A stretch of 64,000 nucleotides of DNA from Streptomyces laurentii (GTDB lineage Bacteria; Actinomycetota; Actinomycetes; Streptomycetales; Streptomycetaceae): NCBI GenBank assembly GCA_002355495.1, contig AP017424.1, positions 7,381,501 through 7,445,500 on the forward strand. Direction: 5' to 3'. The notes under the pieces were generated by a model. It was not told where the DNA came from and did not search any database. It was given only the letters and a program-made list of their open reading frames with translations. The position numbers and the translations under genes are program-made. Of this stretch, positions 1-8,297 are shown one piece after another. The stretch's first letter is position 1; each line of letters opens with the position of its first letter.

Positions 1-116
1 GCGCCCCGTGGTAGGGGCCGGCGCGTGGCAGGGAGGCTGGAAGGCCGCGGAAGTGGGGAGGGGAAGACATGACCCGCGGTCGAAGCGCCCGTGGGATGAC
101 GAGGGAGGACACATCC

Positions 117-713
117 ATGGCACAGGCCGACCGGCCGACCGGTACCGACTCCGGCTCCCTTTCCCGGGGAACGGCCCTGCCCGCCCGGCGTGACCGGCTC
201 CTCCGGCTGGGCGCTCCGTCCGTCGCGGCGACCGTGCTGACGGCGACCGTCGCGCTGTACATGGCCCTGGTCGCCTTCGGGAACATCACGGACTTCGGGA
301 CCAATCAGCAGTTCGTCCAGCATGTTCTGAGCATGGACACCACCTTCAAGGATCCTGACCTGATGTGGCGGGCGGTCGAATCCCGTGCCCTGCAGAACGC
401 CGCCTACGTCGCCGTCATCGTCTGGGAGGCGCTGGCCGCGCTGGTCCTCCTCGCCGCCACCTGGTTCTGGATCACGGGGCTGCGCCGCGACGCGTACGAC
501 CGTGCCCGCGCGGCGAGCACGGTGGGTCTGGTGATGGTGCTGCTGCTCTTCGGGATGGGCTTCCTCGCGATCGGCGGTGAGTGGTTCGCCATGTGGCAGT
601 CGTCCGACTGGAACGGTCTGGACGCCGCTGCCCGCAACGTCGCACTGGCGGCCTTCACGCTCCTCGTGGTGTACCTGCCCGCTGTCCGCCGGGCCGGTGC
701 CGAACGGACCTGA
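117..713 (+). CDS. DUF2165 family small integral membrane protein
   Basis: A 198-residue integral membrane protein of unknown function. The start at 117 is preferred to the in-frame ATG at 69 because a strong ribosome site (GAGGGAGGA at 101-109) lies just before it. Four hydrophobic helices are visible: the first begins at VAATVLTATVALYMALVAF, then come VAVIVWEALAALVLLAATWFW, a third around GLVMVLLLFGMGFLAIGG, and a C-terminal one. The loop after helix 1 holds the motif NQQFVQHVLSMDTTF and the loop after helix 3 holds EWFAMWQSSDWNG; both are typical of DUF2165 proteins as I know the family. Gene order gives no functional hint: it converges on a small cytoplasmic gene. Confidence 0.8.
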   Translation: MAQADRPTGTDSGSLSRGTALPARRDRLLRLGAPSVAATVLTATVALYMALVAFGNITDFGTNQQFVQHVLSMDTTFKDPDLMWRAVESRALQNAAYVAVIVWEALAALVLLAATWFWITGLRRDAYDRARAASTVGLVMVLLLFGMGFLAIGGEWFAMWQSSDWNGLDAAARNVALAAFTLLVVYLPAVRRAGAERT

Positions 714-781
714 CACGCCCTGCGTCGTACGGGCTCCGGCACCGGCGCGCCGCCCGCGGCCGGCACGTACCGCTCCGCCCC

Positions 782-1144
782 TCAGAGGGCTGAACGGATC
801 GCCCGGTAGTCGTCTCTCAGCGCACGCTGCTTCGGCCTGCGCCCGTCACGGGGGAAGGCCAGTATCCGTCCGGAAGAGGCCGGTTCCGGATCGCCGTCCA
901 CGGGGAGCCCCAGGCGCCGGCGGGCGGTGGTGGTCGCGGCTGTCACCGCGCCGAGGAACCGTGCGAGGCCGGGATCGGCCTCGCACAAGGCCTCCGCGAG
1001 AACGTCGATCGTGTCGAGAACGTCCTCGGCGACCGACGCGCTCCAGCCGTCCGGGCTGATGTCGTCAGCGAGGTTGCAGGCGGCCTCGGCGACCCGCTCG
1101 GCATGCGCCTCGACTTGGGGCAGTGCCTGCTTCACCAGTTCCAC
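782..1144 (-). CDS. hypothetical alpha-helical protein, 120 aa
   Basis: I do not recognise a family. The GTG at 1144 is chosen because GAGGAGG sits at the right distance upstream; the longer in-frame extension to 1333 has poor codon quality. The product is acidic and helical in its first 80 residues (VELVKQALPQVEAHAERVAEAA, then a run of leucine/alanine helices) and ends in a basic tail (RPKQRALRDDYRAIRS). There is no signal peptide or membrane segment, so it is probably cytoplasmic. It is transcribed toward the DUF2165 gene and away from the NACHT unit, from which a strong hairpin separates it. Confidence 0.6.
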   Translation of the reverse strand: MELVKQALPQVEAHAERVAEAACNLADDISPDGWSASVAEDVLDTIDVLAEALCEADPGLARFLGAVTAATTTARRRLGLPVDGDPEPASSGRILAFPRDGRRPKQRALRDDYRAIRSAL

Positions 1145-1390
1145 GGAGCCTCCTCGCCATGTACCGGACCTTCGGCGGCGTACGCGCGACCCTGATCGAT
1201 ATCTGCAGAGGTGAGTGGGGCCCTCGATCAGATTCCCGCACGGTTCGCAACAAGACCGCATCATCGCGAACAACAACGGTGGTACCTCCTCAAAGGACAC
1301 TGTGTGAGGGGCCTGCCGCCAGGACGCCTCCACGCGCCGCGTCCTGGGGGCACGCGAAGGCGGACGCGTTCCGGCCCGTGAATGCCGTAC
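1145..1390. other. intergenic region, no gene seen
   Basis: Between the small helical gene and the hairpin at 1391. It must contain the promoter of the minus-strand gene that begins at 1144. I see no convincing open frame and no strong consensus promoter. Confidence 0.5.
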
Positions 1391-1420
1391 GGCGGGAGCG
1401 CTCGGTGGAGCGCTCCCGCC
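1391..1420. terminator. strong hairpin terminator of the NACHT unit
   Basis: A perfect 13-bp stem (GGCGGGAGCGCTC at 1391-1403 pairs with 1408-1420) closed by a GGTG loop. It lies about 105 bp beyond the NACHT stop on the minus strand. There is no clear U-tract, as is usual in actinomycetes. It may act in both directions. Confidence 0.75.
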
Positions 1421-1524
1421 GCTGGACGAGTCCGGGTGCCGGTCAGCCCGTCGCGGGGTGGACCTGGTTCTCGGTTCCCGGTGCCGCCTTCATGGCGGCG
1501 ATGCTGTCGAGCATGCTTCTTGCC

Positions 1525-4500
1525 TCAGCCGGCCGTCCGGAGACTGTCGGCCTGCGTGAACAGGTCGTTCACGATCTTCTGGGCCGTCGCCGCGTCCTCT
1601 TGCGGGACATCGGCACGGACCCAGAGCAGATAGAGGTACGGGACCTTCGTCTTCTGGTCACGCCAGGCCCAGGCGTGCTTCATCGCGATCCGGTAGCGGT
1701 CCGCCCGGGCACCGGGTCCCGCCGCGATGTACGTGGAGTCGTCGATCTTCGTCCAGGAGGTCCGCTCATGGTCGGGGGCCGTGCGCAGGAACGCGAGCTT
1801 TTCCTCCTGGCCGCACGATGCTCCGCAGTAGTGGAATCGGAGGTCGAGCCGCAGGTCGGGAAGGAGCCCGGCTTTCACCGCATCGGGGTCGGCCCGGCAG
1901 CCGTACGTGACCGGGTCGTCGGCGTCCGCGCGGGTGCAGACGAGCTGCTTCGGGGCGCGGAAGACGACCGGGGTCCGCCCGAGGTACCAGAGGTACGAGC
2001 GTTCGTCGCCGTTCCAGGTCGCTCCCCGCACCGACCGTGCCGGGCCGCGGGAGTAGTACGCGAACCGGTTGCCGCTGTCCGGGATCTTCGTCGGGGGCGG
2101 CAGATCGGCCAGGGACCGCCGGCTGACCGGTGTCCCCGTGGTGCCGGGCATGGCGGCCTCGGCGCCCTCGGTGCGGGACGCGCCGCCCGTGAGCCCGGCG
2201 CGGCGAACGGCCTCTTCGGCCAGGATCCGCGCGGCCTCGGCCGCCCGCTCGGCAGAGGCGAACTCCTCGTCGTACCGGACGTACAGGAACACGTTCGCGG
2301 TGCGCACGCCGACCTCCGCGAACCCGTCCGGCTCCCGGACCTCGGGAGTGGTCCGGTACGAGTTGCGCACCGCCGAGACGTACGCCTCGTCGCCGAGGCC
2401 GGAGAGCGCGCGATGGAAACCGGAGGTGGTGTCGGACCGCGCCCAGCTCTTCGCCGCCTGTTGCGCGGTCAGATACGCCGTGTGCGCCGTGTCCGGGCCT
2501 CTCTCGAAGCGGTTCTTCCCGGTGAGGAGCGAGGTGCCGACGGCGATCCCGATGTCACGGACGAACGGCGCCTGTTCGCCCGCGCCGCACGTGCGCCCGT
2601 CCTTGCCGACGACGACCGCGGGTGTCTCCATCAGCCGGTCGAGGTCCTCCCGGTCGAAGAGCGCGCACGCGGCGGGCAGGGAACGGACAGGGCCCGGCAG
2701 CGGTGCCGAGGTGGGGGCCGCGAACACGATGGCGCCGCCCGCCAGCATGGCGGTTCCCAGGAGCAGGGCACCCGCGACGCGCCGTGGCACGGCGAGACGC
2801 GATCCCGGCCGGGCGCGGGCGGTGGTGCCGCCGTCCGTGTCCCGGGCCAGCCGGTCGCGCAGCTCGATGTGCCGGAAGCGGTAGACACCGCCGGACTGGC
2901 GCAGCACACCGCGCGCATGGGCGTCCTCCAGGAAGGCCATGAGCCGTCGGGGCAGCCTGCCCGTCCCCCAGAGATACAGGCGGGCGACCGTGAAACCGCC
3001 CCACGCGGACACCCCGAACGCGTACAGGGCCCACACCAGCGGCAGCCCGACGGCCAGGCGGATCCAGTCACGGCCGGTGACGACGTCCACGCCGCCGAAC
3101 CACTGCCAAGCGGCGAGCATGGCGGCCGGCAGCGTCAGCACCGACAGCGGAGTGTCCGTCAGCCCTCGTTTGAAGGGTGCCGACCAGCCCAGGGCCAGGA
3201 CGCCGCGCCGGTCGGCGCGCAGCAGCGCGGCCGGACTGTCGGCACTCGTCGGATCGGACCGGCGCCAGACGGCGGCGACGGCCCACGCCCCGGACATCCA
3301 CGCGACGACCGAGGTCGGAAGCGTCATCGCCCAGCGGGGAGCATGGCCGTCGGCGGTCAGCGCGGCGGCCCAGCCCGCCGCCAGGCCGAGCGGCAGGAGC
3401 ATCAGGAGCGCCCTGCGCCACCGGGCGAGGGGGCCCGTGGCGGGGGCCTCGGCACGGCTGGGCCGGGCCAGACGCCGCGGCGGGAAATGCCACGTGGGCG
3501 GGCGTCCGGCCGCGGCGGCGAGCACCAGCACGCACAACAGGACGAAGCCGCCCGGGACTTCCAGCGGGAGCCGGCCGTGCCACCAGGGCACCCCGAAGTC
3601 GATCCCCGCGACGAGCACGGCGGCCAGGGCGAACGCCGGGACCAGCGCGAGCACCCGCACGGCGCGCGGCACCGTCTCGTCCAGCCGCCACCAGGCGAGG
3701 TCCTGCTCGTTCGTCTCCTTCATCCGGGAGGCGAGGAACCCCGCCCACGCGCGTGCCCGTTCCGGCGCCCATCCGCCGCGCACGGCCTGTACGTCGTGCG
3801 AGGCGCTGTAGACGACGTCGAGGAACGCGTCGTACAGATGCCGTTCGATGTCCTGCCTGCTGTCGAACCTCGCCGGTTCCAGCAGCTCTCGGGGGTCGGA
3901 GTCCCCGCGCGCGTACGCGACCCGGGCGAGGCCCACCATCAGCGGTACGCCGAGCGCGTCGCGCAGCCGCCGTACTTCCGGCGCGTCGCCGTCCACGGGG
4001 TCGGTCCGGTCACCGAGCCGGTCGAGTACGGGTGCCCATCTGCTCCGGGTCCCGCCCGGCGCGAGGTACGCCCGTACGGCGTCGTCGCTCAAGGGGCTGA
4101 GCCGGATCTCCGTACGCTCGAACAGCGCTTCCTCCGGCGCGTGTTCGCGGTACTCCGGTTCGCGGCTCGTCAGCACGAACGGGCGGCGGCCCGCCATCGT
4201 CGCGGTGATCTGCCGGAGGGCGTCGGCCCGCCGGGGCTCGGGCAGTTCGTCGAACCCGTCGAGGACCGGCAGGACCCGGCGGGTCAGCAGCAGATGGAAG
4301 GCCACATCGGCGGGCGGCGCACCCGCGAGCGACGCGAACGCGTCCGGGTACTCCTCCGCCAGCCGCTCGGCCAGCCAGCCCAGCAGGCCGTGGCCCGGAT
4401 CCCAGGACGCCAGCGACACGATGGCGGGTACGGGGTCCCGGGAGCCGCGGGCGCGCTCGCGCAGGAGGGCGTGCGCGAGGCGCAGGACGAGAACGGACTT

Positions 4501-5163
4501 GCCGGCTCCGGCGCCGCCGAGGACGACGAGACGCCGGGCGGGGGTGGCGGTGAAGAGGCCGGCGATGGCCGCCTCGCCGGCGGCGGGTCCGGGGCGGCGG
4601 CCCGGGCCGTCGCGGTCGTCCTCGCGGTGCTCGTCGTGGCCGGAGCCGCCCTCGGCGGCCGGCGTGCCCGCCGGCCCGGTCGTCCAGGTCACCGCGAGCG
4701 GAAGCGGGTCGTTGATCCTCGCCAGGCGCTCGTCCTGGCCGTAACGGAAGGAGAGGCTTTCCGCGAGGGCGTCGGCCGTGCGAGCGAGGTTTCTCTCGGA
4801 GCGCCAGGCCGCGCGCCGGCGCCGGGCCACCGCCCGGCTCACCCGGGTGCCGGCCTCGGCCAGGAGCGCGCCCGCGATCAGGAGCGACCCGAAGGCCACC
4901 GGACCGAGGCCGGTCCGCTCCGGCAGCGACCCCGGCAGCGCGGGGCGGGTGACGAGGAGCAGTACGCCGACGAGCCCGATGACGAGGCGGCCGGCCGGGC
5001 CGAAGCGGCGATACCACGGAGCACCGCGTCCGGTGCCGGTGCCGGAGTGGATCTCGTACGCCCCGTGGATCTCCACGGTCCCGATGTCGCGCGCGAAGAC
5101 GACGTTCTGCTGGGTGCCGCCCACGATGCTCTGGTCGGGGCCGTCGCCCTCCCCGTGCTTCAC
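1525..5163 (-). CDS. membrane-anchored NACHT NTPase (STAND/NLR-like) with N-terminal amyloid-like motif
   Basis: A 1,212-residue STAND-class NTPase, predicted to sense a signal and oligomerise on ATP binding. Start is GTG at 5163, preceded by GAGAGG and 11 bp after the upstream gene. Order of parts: a glycine-flanked motif GGTQQNVVFARDI (15-27) matching the upstream protein's C-terminus; two hydrophobic helices (about 58-72 and 88-102); the NACHT core with Walker A GGAGAGKS (216-223), Walker B LPVLDGFDELPEP (298-310) and a sensor segment PFVLTSREPEY; a YRFRHIELRDRLA element near 761; six or so membrane helices (500-725); a last helix at 797-816; then about 390 extracytoplasmic residues whose first part (AACALFDREDLDRL, paired cysteines) resembles DUF3558 lipoproteins. 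The reading frame just past the stop (down to 1443) still looks coding, so the true C-terminus may be about 28 residues longer. The family call is firm; a role in phage defence or cell death is inferred. Confidence 0.85.
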   Translation of the reverse strand: MKHGEGDGPDQSIVGGTQQNVVFARDIGTVEIHGAYEIHSGTGTGRGAPWYRRFGPAGRLVIGLVGVLLLVTRPALPGSLPERTGLGPVAFGSLLIAGALLAEAGTRVSRAVARRRRAAWRSERNLARTADALAESLSFRYGQDERLARINDPLPLAVTWTTGPAGTPAAEGGSGHDEHREDDRDGPGRRPGPAAGEAAIAGLFTATPARRLVVLGGAGAGKSVLVLRLAHALLRERARGSRDPVPAIVSLASWDPGHGLLGWLAERLAEEYPDAFASLAGAPPADVAFHLLLTRRVLPVLDGFDELPEPRRADALRQITATMAGRRPFVLTSREPEYREHAPEEALFERTEIRLSPLSDDAVRAYLAPGGTRSRWAPVLDRLGDRTDPVDGDAPEVRRLRDALGVPLMVGLARVAYARGDSDPRELLEPARFDSRQDIERHLYDAFLDVVYSASHDVQAVRGGWAPERARAWAGFLASRMKETNEQDLAWWRLDETVPRAVRVLALVPAFALAAVLVAGIDFGVPWWHGRLPLEVPGGFVLLCVLVLAAAAGRPPTWHFPPRRLARPSRAEAPATGPLARWRRALLMLLPLGLAAGWAAALTADGHAPRWAMTLPTSVVAWMSGAWAVAAVWRRSDPTSADSPAALLRADRRGVLALGWSAPFKRGLTDTPLSVLTLPAAMLAAWQWFGGVDVVTGRDWIRLAVGLPLVWALYAFGVSAWGGFTVARLYLWGTGRLPRRLMAFLEDAHARGVLRQSGGVYRFRHIELRDRLARDTDGGTTARARPGSRLAVPRRVAGALLLGTAMLAGGAIVFAAPTSAPLPGPVRSLPAACALFDREDLDRLMETPAVVVGKDGRTCGAGEQAPFVRDIGIAVGTSLLTGKNRFERGPDTAHTAYLTAQQAAKSWARSDTTSGFHRALSGLGDEAYVSAVRNSYRTTPEVREPDGFAEVGVRTANVFLYVRYDEEFASAERAAEAARILAEEAVRRAGLTGGASRTEGAEAAMPGTTGTPVSRRSLADLPPPTKIPDSGNRFAYYSRGPARSVRGATWNGDERSYLWYLGRTPVVFRAPKQLVCTRADADDPVTYGCRADPDAVKAGLLPDLRLDLRFHYCGASCGQEEKLAFLRTAPDHERTSWTKIDDSTYIAAGPGARADRYRIAMKHAWAWRDQKTKVPYLYLLWVRADVPQEDAATAQKIVNDLFTQADSLRTAG

Positions 5164-5174
5164 CGTCGCGCCTC

Positions 5175-5549
5175 TCAGCCGAGGTTGATCGTTCCGTGGA
5201 CGTCCCGGGTGAAGACCACGTTGTGCTGGGTGCCGCCGGATATCTCCTGACGCGTGTCGCCGCCGCGGCCCCCGCCGCCGTGGATCCGCTCCGCCTCTTG
5301 GTGCCAGAGCGTCAGCGCCTGCGCGAAGGCGGGATCCTGCTCCGCCCGCAGCGCGAGGGCGTCGGCCAGCGCACGGGCGCGGGCGTCGTCGGCGGTGTCC
5401 TCGTCGAGGGCGGCCAGTTCCCCTTCGCCGACGGTCTCCGCGGCCTCTCTTCGTACGAGTGCGCGGAGCCGTTCCCACAGGCTCTGCCCCGCGGCTCCGG
5501 CGGTCCCGCTCGCCAGAGCCATGAGAAGTTCCGCTGCCACCGGTTCCAT
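5175..5549 (-). CDS. small putative effector with C-terminal amyloid-like motif (NACHT partner)
   Basis: A 124-residue protein immediately upstream of, and 11 bp from, the NACHT gene. The ATG at 5549 follows GAGGGGAG. Residues 1-35 form an amphipathic, glycine/alanine-rich helix (MEPVAAELLMALASGTAGAA, then SLWERLRALVRRE), a common start of small proteins placed before actinobacterial STAND genes. Residues 36-90 are an acidic helical region, residues 91-100 a glycine-rich linker, and residues 105-117 read GGTQHNVVFTRDV, nearly identical to residues 15-27 of the NACHT protein. A helical domain plus a short beta motif shared with an adjacent NLR is how bacterial amyloid-signalled effectors (Bell-type) are built. 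The pairing is seen directly; membrane-damaging activity is inferred. Confidence 0.7.
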   Translation of the reverse strand: MEPVAAELLMALASGTAGAAGQSLWERLRALVRREAAETVGEGELAALDEDTADDARARALADALALRAEQDPAFAQALTLWHQEAERIHGGGGRGGDTRQEISGGTQHNVVFTRDVHGTINLG

Positions 5550-5670
5550 GGACGCTCCCCTCGACACGGCCACCGACACGGGCCCATCCCATCGGAGAGT
5601 GCCCGCTCTGTCCACAGAAAAAGAGTCCTGCGGCTCACGGCCCCGCCGAGCCTCGCGCCGCCTCCGTCGC

Positions 5671-6702
5671 TCAGGCGCGGTCCGATCGGACCGGCGCCGG
5701 GCCGACGGGCTCGGCGGTGTCCGCTCCGGTCGGCGCGGCCTTGTCCGGGGTGATTCCGGCGCGGTTGAAGAGGTACGAGGCCAGCAGCACCCCCGCGACC
5801 ACGAGCAGCCCGCCCCACAACTCGTGGAAGGTCGGGGTCCGCCCCTCCCACAGCAGGTTGAAGGAGGCGCCGAAGACCGCCTCCATGCCGATCACCGGCC
5901 CCATCACCGTGGCCGGCAGCCGTTCGGAGGCCAGGTTCCAGAACCAGGTCGCACACCACGAGCCCAGGACGGCCAGCGCCACGCACCACGCGAGGAACGG
6001 CCACAGCGTCCCGGCGTCCGACACCGGCGACGGCCCGCCGCCGGTCACCGCGAGCGGCACCAGGAACAGCGACCCCAGGCAGGCCCCCACCCCGATGCAG
6101 GCGGTCCACGTGGTGCCGTCGACGGCCGGCCGGCCGTCGGACCTCAGGGCCCGGCGGTTGACGATGACGAAGTACGACCACGCGGCGGAGGAGAGGAACC
6201 CCAGGACGGCGCCCAGCGCGAGGTCGCGGCCGTCGGCGGTACGGCCGGAGGGCGACGCGCTGTTGACGAGCAGCAGGCCGACGGAGATCACCACGACGGG
6301 CAGCGCGAGCCGGCGCCAGGCGAGCACCTTCTCCAGCCGGTTCGAGACCAGGGTGACCATCAGCGGGATCAGCCCGGTCATCGTCGATGCCAGGACCCCG
6401 CCCCCCAGCTTGGCGGACATCGCCAGCAGCAGGTAGAAACCGATGTAGCCCACCACGCCCAGATGGACGGCCGTCAGCAGCCGGCGCGTGCCGAGGGCAC
6501 GAGGCCCGCCGCGCCGGGCGAGCAGCACGGCCAGGGACATCAGCCCGAAGACGGCGTACCGGCCCACGACCAGCCAGTAGACGTTGACGGGGGCCACGGC
6601 CGCCGGCCCGAGGAAGGTGAACCCCCACAGGGCCGTCGCCACCAGGGCCGCCGGCAGGCCGACCAGGTAGGCGCGGTACGGCCCGGCCGTCATGGCTGTC
6701 AT
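5671..6702 (-). CDS. EamA/DMT-superfamily transporter
   Basis: A 343-residue inner-membrane transporter of the drug/metabolite (EamA) superfamily, with ten hydrophobic segments in two repeats: the first starts at ALVATALWGFTFLGPAA and the second near GFLSSAAWSYFVIVNRRAL. The conserved second-repeat end MGPVIGMEAVFGASFNLLWEG is present. Such proteins usually export or import small metabolites and amino acids. It is the last gene of a minus-strand series (amidotransferase, acetyltransferase, FAD oxidoreductase, decarboxylase), 108 bp after the decarboxylase, so export of that cassette's product is a reasonable inference. Substrate is not predictable from sequence. Confidence 0.88.
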   Translation of the reverse strand: MTAMTAGPYRAYLVGLPAALVATALWGFTFLGPAAVAPVNVYWLVVGRYAVFGLMSLAVLLARRGGPRALGTRRLLTAVHLGVVGYIGFYLLLAMSAKLGGGVLASTMTGLIPLMVTLVSNRLEKVLAWRRLALPVVVISVGLLLVNSASPSGRTADGRDLALGAVLGFLSSAAWSYFVIVNRRALRSDGRPAVDGTTWTACIGVGACLGSLFLVPLAVTGGGPSPVSDAGTLWPFLAWCVALAVLGSWCATWFWNLASERLPATVMGPVIGMEAVFGASFNLLWEGRTPTFHELWGGLLVVAGVLLASYLFNRAGITPDKAAPTGADTAEPVGPAPVRSDRA

Positions 6703-6810
6703 GGACGCATCCTCCGCTTGTCGGCTGGGACCCCGTGTGGGGAAGAGGATGACACGGGGGCGGTCGGACCCGTCGCCGCGTCATCCTCGCGGGCCGGCGG
6801 CCGGTTCATC

Positions 6811-8271
6811 TCAGCGGCCGGTCTCGGCGGCGGCGTACACCGCTCCCCACCGGCGTACCTCGGTGACCAGGTGGTCGAAGTCGGCGGTGGTGGAACGGTG
6901 GTTGTTGTTCGCCACCCGCAGGACGAACCGTCCGCCGAGCACGGTGTGCGAGGGCATGGCGGTGCCGTCCGTCTGGAGCCGGTCGAGCACGGCCCGGTTG
7001 ACGCGGTCCAGCGCCTCGGGGGTCGCGCCCGGCCATACGTAGCGGAAGCAGGCCACGTTCAGGTCGCTGCGGGCGGCGAGTTCCAGGTCCTCGGCCGCCT
7101 CGACCAGCGTGACCAGGTGGGCCACCTGGGCGACGTTCCCGGCGATCGAGTCGGCGAAGGCGCGGATGCCGTACGTCTTGAGCGCGAACCACACCTTGAG
7201 CGCCCGGAAGCGGCGCGACTGTTCCACCCCGCGGTCGGAGAACGCCAACGGGAAGGCCGCCGGCCCTTGTTTCGTCTTGCTGATGTAGTCCGCCCCGGAC
7301 CGGAAGGCGGTTTCCAGGTCGCCGTCGCGGCGGGTGAGCAGGCAGCTGACGTCGAACGGCATGTAGAGCCATTTGTGCAGGTCGAGGACGAGGGAGTCGG
7401 CCTCGGTCAGGCCTTCGAGGAGGGGACGGTGGGAGGGCAGGAGTCTGGCGAACGCGCCGAACGCGCCGTCGACGTGGTACCAGAGGCCCTCCTCGCGGGC
7501 CACGGCCAGAAGGTCGGCGAGCGGGTCCACGGCTCCGGTGTTGACGGTCCCCGCGTTGCCCACGACGCAGAGGGGTGTCAGCCCGGCGGTCCGGTCGGCT
7601 CGGATGGCGGCCCGCAGCGCCGCGACGTCCACGCGGAAGTCGGAGTCGACGGGAACGCGGCGGAAGAACCGTCCGCCGATGCCGAGGAGCTCGACGGCCT
7701 TGTCGACGGAGTGGTGGGTCTCCGTGGAGCCGTAGACGGTGAACCGGACGCCGGAGCCGGCCGCGCCGGCCTCCCGGAACTCGGGCGCCCTGGCCGCGCG
7801 GGCGGCGGCCAGTGCCGTGACCTGCCCCATGGAGGCACCGCTGGTGAGCAGGCCGGACCCGGCCTGGGGCCAGCCGAGGGCCTCCCCGATCCAGTCGATC
7901 ACCTGCCGCTCGACCATCATGGCGGCGTTCCCGCCGGAGCCCAGGGTGCAGTTGAGCACCGAGGCGAGCAGATCGCCGTACGCGGCCACGGGCACGCCCG
8001 AGCCGTTGGCCCAGCCCCAGAAGCGGGGGTGGATGTTCCCCCGGGGGTAGGGCTGGATGGTCCGGCGGTACTCCTCGTACACCTCGGCCATCGGCCGGCC
8101 CTCCTCGGGCAGGCCGGTACGGAACGAGGCGGCGACCTCCTCGGGGACCTGCTGCCACACCGGGCGCTCGCGGATGCCGGAGAGGTGGTCCGCGATGTCG
8201 TCGATCATCTGCTTGCCGAGGGCACGGAACTCGTCCCAGTCGGCCGGATCCAGCGGGGGATGGGGGTGCAT
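6811..8271 (-). CDS. PLP-dependent group II amino-acid decarboxylase
   Basis: A 486-residue pyridoxal-phosphate enzyme of the aromatic-L-amino-acid/glutamate decarboxylase family, which removes the alpha-carboxyl of an amino acid to give the amine. The PLP lysine lies in LDLHKWLYMPFDVSC. Other family marks are the N-terminal PRGNIHPRFWGWANGSG, TSGASMGQVTALAAAR, YGSTETHHSVDKA (the histidine that stacks on PLP) and VDGAFGAFARL (the aspartate binding the pyridine nitrogen). The start ATG at 8271 has GGGACGAGG upstream and lies 26 bp after the FAD oxidoreductase stop, so the two are probably co-transcribed. Substrate cannot be assigned. Confidence 0.9.
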   Translation of the reverse strand: MHPHPPLDPADWDEFRALGKQMIDDIADHLSGIRERPVWQQVPEEVAASFRTGLPEEGRPMAEVYEEYRRTIQPYPRGNIHPRFWGWANGSGVPVAAYGDLLASVLNCTLGSGGNAAMMVERQVIDWIGEALGWPQAGSGLLTSGASMGQVTALAAARAARAPEFREAGAAGSGVRFTVYGSTETHHSVDKAVELLGIGGRFFRRVPVDSDFRVDVAALRAAIRADRTAGLTPLCVVGNAGTVNTGAVDPLADLLAVAREEGLWYHVDGAFGAFARLLPSHRPLLEGLTEADSLVLDLHKWLYMPFDVSCLLTRRDGDLETAFRSGADYISKTKQGPAAFPLAFSDRGVEQSRRFRALKVWFALKTYGIRAFADSIAGNVAQVAHLVTLVEAAEDLELAARSDLNVACFRYVWPGATPEALDRVNRAVLDRLQTDGTAMPSHTVLGGRFVLRVANNNHRSTTADFDHLVTEVRRWGAVYAAAETGR

Positions 8272-8297
8272 GGGCTGTGGTCCTCGTCCCTGTCTGA

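Noticed and set aside
1123..5250. Plus-strand open frame of 1,375 codons
   Set aside because: It is the antisense of the NACHT gene; its product is arginine/proline/glycine-rich with no domains, while the minus strand shows Walker motifs and membrane helices.
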